A stretch of DNA of 9,944 bases from a bacterium (GTDB taxonomy: Bacteria; Bdellovibrionota; FAC87; UBA2466): positions 1 to 9,944 of the forward strand of contig JAIEOG010000426.1 in NCBI GenBank assembly GCA_019750655.1. The letters are read 5' to 3'. Position 1 is the first letter of the stretch; every line of letters starts with the position of its first letter. Under the pieces are notes generated by a model. It was not told the DNA's origin, made no database searches, and saw nothing but the letters and a program-made list of their open reading frames with translations. Below, one piece after another: positions 5,491-9,944 of the stretch. Made by a program: the position numbers and the translations under genes.

Positions 5491-7175
5491 TCTTTTTTGG
5501 TTTCCGCTTGCGGAAACCGGCTCATCTTCGTTTCTAGCTTTTTGACGAGCTCTTTGTCTTTCCCACTGAGCAGTTGGGCTTTTTGGTAGGCTGCTGCGGC
5601 CTCGGTGAAATTTTTCTTCGCTTCTAAGACATCGCCCAAGTGCTCCCAGAGCACGGCTTCTTCGGGCTGCAGCTTCACGGCCTTTTGCAAGTTCTCGCTG
5701 GCTTCATCGAGCTTGCCACGCTTGAACAAAACCCAACCCAACGAATCTGCAATAAACCCATCTTCAGGCCGCAAAGTCTGCGCTTGGCGCACTAGGCTCT
5801 CGGCTTCGTCCAGGTTCAGGCCCATTTCCGCGTAGGTGTAACCCAAAAAGTTAAGCGCGTGTGGGTTTGCGGGATTTGACGCCACGATGGCACGCATGAC
5901 TTCAAGAGCCTTCTCGCGTTCCCCTAGTTTTTCGTACATCGCCCCCTGAAAATACCGGAGCTTCTCGTCGGCAGGAACACGTTTGAGGCCCGTTTGCAAA
6001 ATCTTCAAGGCATCGACGTACTTCTTCTGCAATTCATAAAAGGACGCCTGCATGTCGTAAAACTCCGTCGTGTCCGGAGCGCTCGAGATGAGGCGTTTTC
6101 CAAATGCAATGGCCTCACTGAAGTTCTTCTGCTGGCGGTAAATAAACCCGACGTGCAGCATCGCTTCTTTGTAAAACGTAGAATCTTTGGAAACTTTCTT
6201 GAGGTGCTTCAGTGCGTCTGGCCAGTTTTTGAGCTCTTCATTCACAGCGCCCAAATAAAAGCGAACATTGTCGGCTTCCGGCTGTTCTTTGAGAATGGCC
6301 TCAAAGCGTTTCTTCGCATCGTCGAAGCGTTTGAGTTCGAAGAAAATCAAACCCACCTTCACGCGCGAGGTGTAGTCATCCGGCTCGAGCTGCTCGTATT
6401 CCAGAAATTCAGAAAGCGCTTTTTCGAACTGGCCCGTCTGGAGATAAAGCTGCGCGAGGCGTTTTCGGAAGCGGCCATTACCGCGGATCTCGCTATACGC
6501 CTTAATGGCAGCGTCGGTGTCTCCGAGTTTTTCGTTCAGCAGGCCGAGTGCCGTCCCTGCTTCGACGAACGCCGGGCGAAGAGCTAGGCACTTTGCGAGA
6601 TCTTCCCTAGCGCGATCGACTTGTTCCATCTCGAGATAGATCTTGGCGCGGTAAAAATACGCCATGAAATTTTCATCGGTCTGCTCAATCGCGCGACTTA
6701 AAGTCTTAATGGCTTCTTCATTCTGGCCTGCTTCCGATTGGAGAACGCCAATCAGCAGACCCGCCTTCGTATTAGAAGGATCGAGCTCGTTGATCTTGGC
6801 GTACTGCTCCTTGGCTCCATCGAAATTGCGATTGGCGGCGTAAATTCCACCGAGAGTCGCGCGGTATTCCACGCTACCGGGTTCTTTATCGACCGCTTTT
6901 TTGGCGAGTTCCTCGGCGCGCTCGGTTTTACCGGTGCGTGAGTAGACTTCTGCCAGCTGGTGAATGACGGAAGGGTTTTCGGGATCGGCTTTGAGCGCCT
7001 TTTCCAAAAGCGGCTCGGCTTTTTCGAATTCACCTTCCAAAACGAGCTGTTTGCCCTTGAGGTAGAGAAATTCCGCGGCCTCGGGAGTCTTAGCTGGTCC
7101 CTTCGCGAAAGCGCCCCCACAAAGGAGACTGAACACGAGCACCAGACGATAGGGACTGCAGGTAGGTAGTTTCAC
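5487..7175 (-). CDS. Secreted TPR protein (about 15 repeats)
   Basis: The 562-residue protein starts at GTG 7175 (AGAGGG just upstream) with a signal peptide: MKLPTCSPYR, a hydrophobic core to about 20, and a signal peptidase I site after AFA (24). The Cys at 19 lacks a proper lipobox, so a lipoprotein is unlikely. From residue 33 to about 540 it is nearly all TPR units of 34 residues, roughly 15, with typical A-x-x-x-G-x-F-x-x-A patterns. The segment LNFLGYTYAEMG (441-452) and ADSLGWVLFKRGKLDEA (476-492) is a conserved signature of periplasmic or outer-membrane-associated proteobacterial TPR proteins. It is a protein-binding scaffold; its partner is not evident. It lies 119 bases downstream of the UbiB-like gene on the same strand and has its own candidate promoter. 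Its TAG stop overlaps that of the ZIP gene. Confidence 0.9.
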   Translation of the reverse strand: MKLPTCSPYRLVLVFSLLCGGAFAKGPAKTPEAAEFLYLKGKQLVLEGEFEKAEPLLEKALKADPENPSVIHQLAEVYSRTGKTERAEELAKKAVDKEPGSVEYRATLGGIYAANRNFDGAKEQYAKINELDPSNTKAGLLIGVLQSEAGQNEEAIKTLSRAIEQTDENFMAYFYRAKIYLEMEQVDRAREDLAKCLALRPAFVEAGTALGLLNEKLGDTDAAIKAYSEIRGNGRFRKRLAQLYLQTGQFEKALSEFLEYEQLEPDDYTSRVKVGLIFFELKRFDDAKKRFEAILKEQPEADNVRFYLGAVNEELKNWPDALKHLKKVSKDSTFYKEAMLHVGFIYRQQKNFSEAIAFGKRLISSAPDTTEFYDMQASFYELQKKYVDALKILQTGLKRVPADEKLRYFQGAMYEKLGEREKALEVMRAIVASNPANPHALNFLGYTYAEMGLNLDEAESLVRQAQTLRPEDGFIADSLGWVLFKRGKLDEASENLQKAVKLQPEEAVLWEHLGDVLEAKKNFTEAAAAYQKAQLLSGKDKELVKKLETKMSRFPQAETKKD

Positions 7176-7232
7176 TAACCCTCTTATCGGCCTAAACTGC
7201 CAGCATGCTTAGAGTAAGCCGCTGACGGTTTT

Positions 7233-7262
7233 ATTTTAAGCTTAGGCTCGAATCAGGGTCAC
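7233..7262 (-). promoter_or_regulatory. Candidate promoter of the TPR gene
   Basis: On the minus strand GTGACC (7257-7262, four of six to -35) is separated by 18 bases from TAAAAT (7233-7238, five of six to -10). The surrounding bases are A/T-rich, unlike the neighbouring coding sequence. The implied leader is about 50 bases long. Confidence 0.4.
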
Positions 7263-7270
7263 TCTATTTC

Positions 7271-7294
7271 CACCGGAGCACTTGACCCCCGGTG
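7271..7294 (-). repeat. Inverted repeat just after the UbiB-like stop codon
   Basis: CACCGG and CCGGTG form a perfect 6-bp stem with a 12-base loop, starting one base after the stop of the UbiB-like gene. No T-run follows on either strand, so it is not a standard intrinsic terminator. It may stabilise the 3' end of the message or be chance. Confidence 0.3.
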
Positions 7295-8653
7295 TCATGG
7301 CTTGCGCTGCAGAAATCGGAGAGGATTGTAAGATCGGGCTAGGCTGCGAGCGACAATAGGCGTCGCTACCCGCGCCACGGATATGTCCGGATCGAGCCCT
7401 TTCGCCACGCCTTCCATCACCAGGCAGCTGCGCAGCAGAAGCACATAGCGATTGGGAACATACAGGCCATTTTTCCGAGCGACAGCCAAGAGTTGGCCCA
7501 CAAGCTTTTCCAAAGAAATCTGCGCGCCTTTACCCGCATGCTCATCGATCATGGCATCGACATCTTTTTCGAAAGCGTCATAGCGCGTTTTCTTACTAGG
7601 CGTACCGAGGTCGTAGAGCGAGCGCGCTAACTTAGAACGATCCCGTTTCAATACAGCCAAGATTACTTTGAGAAACCGTTTTTTGTCCGTGGGCTGAAGC
7701 TGCCCGACCAAGCCCATATCGATAAATCCCACTTGGCCAGTGTCCTGCTGGAAAAACAGGTTTCCGGCGTGCGGATCGGCGTGGAAAAAGCCGTGATCAA
7801 AAATCTGCTCGAACAATGCCGCTAGACTCTGCTCGGCAGCCGCCCGCGCCACGGTGCTGCCTTTCTTGAGAGCTCCCACGCTGTGGCCTCGCATAGGCTC
7901 GAGCGCAATCACATGCTGCGTGAGAAGGTTCGGGTAGTACTTTGGAAAAACAGCGTTGGCGGCGCTAAAAATCTTTCGGTAATTGCGCCGGAATTTGTCG
8001 ATATTCGCGGCTTCCTGCTTGTAGTCGATTTCTGCCAATGTGGCGCGTTCGAAGTCCGCAAAAACCATCTTCAACTGCAATTGCGGGTAGACCTTATCTA
8101 AGGGAGCTACAAAACCTGCTAGCAACTGGAGATCTTGCCGCACACGGCGATCGACGCCGGGCTTCTGGACTTTCAAAATGACGGGCGTGCCATCCGCCAG
8201 CAAGGCTTTGTGGGTCTGGCTAATACTCGCCGAGGCTAGGGATTCAGGGTCCACCGCGCGAAAAGCTTTGGCGTATTTTTTTGCACCGAACTCGCGTTTG
8301 AGTATGCGTTCAATTTCGGAAAACGACACAGGGGTGACGCGGTCGAAGAGCACCCGGAGTTCTTCGGCGACGGCTTCCCCAACCAGGTCTGGCCGCGAGG
8401 CGAGCACTTGCCCGAGCTTAATGAACGTAGGCCCTAACTTTGTGAAGGTAACCGCAAGATTGCGACCGAAGGCCGCATCGAACCCTTGAGGCTTACCCGC
8501 AGGCACGCCAACAAACCGCAAGCCTTGCTTGCCGGCCTCCCACCCTAACGCGCCCAACGAGCCCGCAAGCCCATAACGCGTGAAAGCAAAGGCGATTTCC
8601 TGCGACCGGAACACCAGTCCGACAGGCTGTGTCAGTTTTGCCCAAAGCCCCAC
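7295..8653 (-). CDS. UbiB/ABC1 (AarF/ADCK) family atypical kinase
   Basis: The 452-residue protein has the whole ABC1 set: the KxGQ motif in LGPTFIKLGQVLASRPDL (about 74-91), the Ala-rich nucleotide loop ASASISQTHKA (140-150), the ATP-binding Lys in VILKVQKPGV (Lys161), EIDYKQEAANI (208-218), the catalytic loop HADPHAGN (291-298) and the metal-binding DMG (312-314). Family members are protein-kinase-like ATPases that support ubiquinone synthesis or other lipid chemistry at the inner membrane. GTG 8653 was chosen because GGAGG lies nine bases upstream and the product then starts near the conserved AFAFTRYGL segment; an ATG at 8716 has no ribosome site. The chain ends soon after the kinase-like fold and lacks the C-terminal membrane hairpin of E. 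coli UbiB, so it is probably peripheral. No quinone-synthesis gene is nearby, so the symbol ubiB is not given. Confidence 0.92.
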   Translation of the reverse strand: MGLWAKLTQPVGLVFRSQEIAFAFTRYGLAGSLGALGWEAGKQGLRFVGVPAGKPQGFDAAFGRNLAVTFTKLGPTFIKLGQVLASRPDLVGEAVAEELRVLFDRVTPVSFSEIERILKREFGAKKYAKAFRAVDPESLASASISQTHKALLADGTPVILKVQKPGVDRRVRQDLQLLAGFVAPLDKVYPQLQLKMVFADFERATLAEIDYKQEAANIDKFRRNYRKIFSAANAVFPKYYPNLLTQHVIALEPMRGHSVGALKKGSTVARAAAEQSLAALFEQIFDHGFFHADPHAGNLFFQQDTGQVGFIDMGLVGQLQPTDKKRFLKVILAVLKRDRSKLARSLYDLGTPSKKTRYDAFEKDVDAMIDEHAGKGAQISLEKLVGQLLAVARKNGLYVPNRYVLLLRSCLVMEGVAKGLDPDISVARVATPIVARSLARSYNPLRFLQRKP

Positions 8654-8662
8654 AGAATTCCG

Positions 8663-8667
8663 CCTCC
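8663..8667 (-). promoter_or_regulatory. Ribosome binding site fixing the GTG start of the UbiB-like gene
   Basis: GGAGG on the minus strand within a longer G-rich run, nine bases before GTG 8653. It lies inside the longer open frame that begins at 8716, which argues that the longer frame is not the true start. Confidence 0.6.
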
Positions 8668-8744
8668 CCCGCTCTCTTATCGAACCTTCTGCGTGAGAGA
8701 TAAATCGCCCGTCCAAGCCCTCAATTTTTTTTGCGTTTCAGCCG

Positions 8745-8750
8745 AAAAGG
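8745..8750 (+). promoter_or_regulatory. Ribosome binding site of the tonB-like gene
   Basis: AAAAGG is placed five bases before GTG 8756. The alternative ATG at 8783 has no comparable site, while an in-frame start at 8693 would place the membrane helix unusually far from the N-terminus. Confidence 0.45.
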
Positions 8751-8755
8751 CCGAT

Positions 8756-9730
8756 GTGAGTCTGCGGACTAAATTCCAGTGGATGAAGCGACCGACGCTA
8801 GTCTTTTTCGTCGTCTCGCTTTTGCTCCACGTGTTCTTTCTCTGGGAAAACTATTCCGAGCCAGAGCCTTTCGATTTTTCCAAACTCACCGCCATCGAAC
8901 TGTCTGATCTTCCCCCGACTGACGAAGCAGCGCAGAAAAAACCGCCTCCGATGAAGAGCGAGAAGAAGCCGCAAGTCGTTGAAACCGAGAAAGCCAACAA
9001 CGACAAAATCGATCCGAACACAAATTTCCTCGGCGAAAAGAACCAAGCTGCGGAAAATACGCGCGCCAAGCTCACCGACGATTTCCGAGAAAAAACCGGC
9101 ACGGGCCTGAAGAACACAGCTTCCAAGAACAACGTACCGCCTCCGACAGGCGAACCAGAAAAAAACGCGCAGCGACCGGGTGATATGGGCGAAGCCGCTC
9201 AACCCGCGAACAAGAACGCTGGCATCAAGCGCAATTGGAAGACACTGTCGATGAAAGATTTAGGCCTCACCGGTGACGGCGGAGCTCTCGCAGCTACCGA
9301 CGATCATTTAAATGACGTCCGCACCGGCGACAAGACCTTGCTCAGCACACGCGAATTCAAATTCTATTCCTATTACAACCGCATCAAAGAAACTCTGCGC
9401 CAGTATTGGAAACCAAACGTCGAACGAAAATTGGCGATGCTCTGGAGCAAAGGCACCGCCATGAAAGATGCCGAGCTTACGACGCAGTTGCTCGTCTTGC
9501 TGGACGAACGCGGCACGGTCACGAAGATTTCCCGACTGGGCACGAGCGGCTTTGAAGATTTAGACTCCGCAGCAACAGACGCTTTCTACCAAGCCGCCCC
9601 CTTCCCCAATCCACCCAAGGGCATGGTAGACGCGGATGGACTTGTGCGCATCCGTTGGGACTTCATCTTGCGTACCGAAGCCTCTCCGCAGATCTCATTC
9701 CGAAGCGCCGGGCAACGCCGCGGCCCCTGA
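8756..9730 (+). CDS. TonB-like energy transducer
   Basis: The 324-residue protein has a short basic cytoplasmic start, one membrane helix (about 13-30) containing SLLLH, and then a long charged Pro/Lys/Glu linker across the periplasm (about 31-195). The C-terminal TonB/TolA-type domain (about 201-305) has YNRIKETLRQYWKP, LLVLLDERGTVTKI, LDSAATDAFYQAAPFPNPP and the closing strand VRIRWDFIL. The S-x3-H pair in the helix (Ser21, His25) corresponds to the residues E. coli TonB needs to respond to ExbB-ExbD, so coupling to the proton-motive force is likely. TonB proteins energise outer-membrane receptors; TolA-like roles in envelope constriction are an alternative because no ExbB/ExbD or receptor gene is in view. 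GTG 8756 is chosen for its ribosome site; ATG 8783 is possible. The last 36 bases overlap the opposing gene at the right edge. Confidence 0.83.
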   Translation: MSLRTKFQWMKRPTLVFFVVSLLLHVFFLWENYSEPEPFDFSKLTAIELSDLPPTDEAAQKKPPPMKSEKKPQVVETEKANNDKIDPNTNFLGEKNQAAENTRAKLTDDFREKTGTGLKNTASKNNVPPPTGEPEKNAQRPGDMGEAAQPANKNAGIKRNWKTLSMKDLGLTGDGGALAATDDHLNDVRTGDKTLLSTREFKFYSYYNRIKETLRQYWKPNVERKLAMLWSKGTAMKDAELTTQLLVLLDERGTVTKISRLGTSGFEDLDSAATDAFYQAAPFPNPPKGMVDADGLVRIRWDFILRTEASPQISFRSAGQRRGP

Positions 9731-9944
9731 CCCCTTCAGCAGCATCGAAAACGGTGGTAAATCGAGTCGAATGAAATGCTCTAGCATCTCTTTCCCTTCC
9801 CGATCGTAGACTCGGATGCCAGGATCTTTTGGATTTCTATCCGCCACGAAAAGCCGCTGCTTTTGCGCATCCCAGAGTAACGTGGAAAACCGGTAATAGT
9901 CCGCATTCACTAAGCGAGTAACCTTTCCTTTTTCAAACCGTACG
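9695..9944 (-). CDS. C-terminus of an unrecognised, possibly beta-propeller protein (5' end beyond window)
   Basis: The frame is open from the right edge to TGA at 9695-9697, giving 82 residues of an incomplete protein. The segment TLLWDAQKQRLFVADRNPKD followed by PGIRVYDREGKEM resembles one blade of an NHL/YVTN-type beta-propeller (a strand, a turn with D, then 'V-A-D' and 'I-R-V-Y-D'). A GTG at 9910 could start a 71-residue peptide, but the propeller-like pattern continues upstream of it without a stop, so a longer gene cut by the window edge is preferred. It overlaps the 3' end of the tonB-like gene by 36 bases on the opposite strand; the overlapped tail (about the last 11 residues, Gly/Ala-rich) is probably unstructured. 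Function cannot be assigned. Confidence 0.6.
   Translation of the reverse strand, partial: VRFEKGKVTRLVNADYYRFSTLLWDAQKQRLFVADRNPKDPGIRVYDREGKEMLEHFIRLDLPPFSMLLKGSGAAALPGASE

Noticed and set aside
5994..6587. A 197-aa plus-strand open frame
   Set aside because: It is antisense to the TPR repeats; its Leu/Phe/Glu-rich repetitive look comes from reading repeat DNA backwards.
7209..7237. Possible plus-strand terminator: CCG-CTGA-CGG followed by a T-rich run
   Set aside because: The stem is only three to four pairs, and both flanking genes are on the minus strand, so there is no plus-strand transcript to end. The A/T-rich part fits better as the -10 of the TPR gene.
8654..8755. Promoters in the divergent gap between the UbiB-like and tonB-like genes
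   Set aside because: Candidate hexamers (for example TTGAGG with TATCTC on the minus strand, TTATCG with TAAATC on the plus strand) match too poorly to list. Promoters must lie here or nearby but cannot be placed.
1..9944. CRISPR arrays, insertion sequences, tRNA or rRNA genes, prophage or defence islands
   Set aside because: No regularly spaced repeats, transposase motifs, terminal inverted repeats or RNA-gene signatures were seen on either strand.

Overview
The window reads as chromosomal DNA of a free-living or predatory Gram-negative bacterium. It is moderately GC-rich, gene-dense and made almost wholly of housekeeping or envelope genes. A TonB-type energy transducer, a UbiB/ABC1-family kinase and a long periplasmic TPR protein point to a proteobacterium-like cell with an outer membrane. 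The gene set and the divergence of the sequences would suit a Bdellovibrionota/deltaproteobacterial lineage, but that placement is inference from protein character only. No rRNA, tRNA, transposase, integrase, phage gene or CRISPR array was found, and no stretch longer than 300 bases lacks a gene.

Layout. (1) 1-1048, minus: a 66-aa membrane microprotein with a YIDPGTSG motif overlaps the start of a large protein that runs off the left edge. The visible 285 residues of that protein are a kinase-like domain of the kind that precedes a SAM-methyltransferase in 'NoeA-like' proteins. (2) 1134-2788, plus: purM and purN, overlapping, catalyse two steps of purine synthesis; purM starts at TTG. (3) 2785-3817, minus: a coupled pair of single hot-dog (MaoC/HadA-HadB-like) dehydratase subunits, followed by a 59-aa ORF with a C-terminal membrane helix whose stop codon overlaps that of purN. 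(4) 3917-5490, plus: a four-helix HtpX/M48-like membrane protein that has lost every zinc ligand, joined by a TAATG overlap to a ZIP-family metal transporter. (5) 5487-8653, minus: a UbiB/ABC1 atypical kinase, then a secreted protein with about 15 TPRs whose stop codon overlaps that of the ZIP gene. (6) 8756-9730, plus: a TonB-like protein. (7) 9695-9944, minus: the C-terminus of an unrecognised, beta-propeller-like protein that overlaps the tonB-like 3' end.

The genes form short, tightly packed operons on alternating strands. ATGA, TAATG and similar overlaps couple purM-purN, the two dehydratase subunits, pseudo-HtpX and ZIP, and the microprotein and its partner. All three convergent junctions overlap in coding sequence, so none has room for an intrinsic terminator. 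Divergent promoters lie in three short intergenic stretches (1049-1133, 3818-3916, 8654-8755).

The most notable item is the HtpX-like protein. Its fold signatures are intact, but HExxH reads RGLCR and the position of the third ligand is Ala. It is a candidate membrane pseudoprotease encoded directly with a zinc-type transporter.
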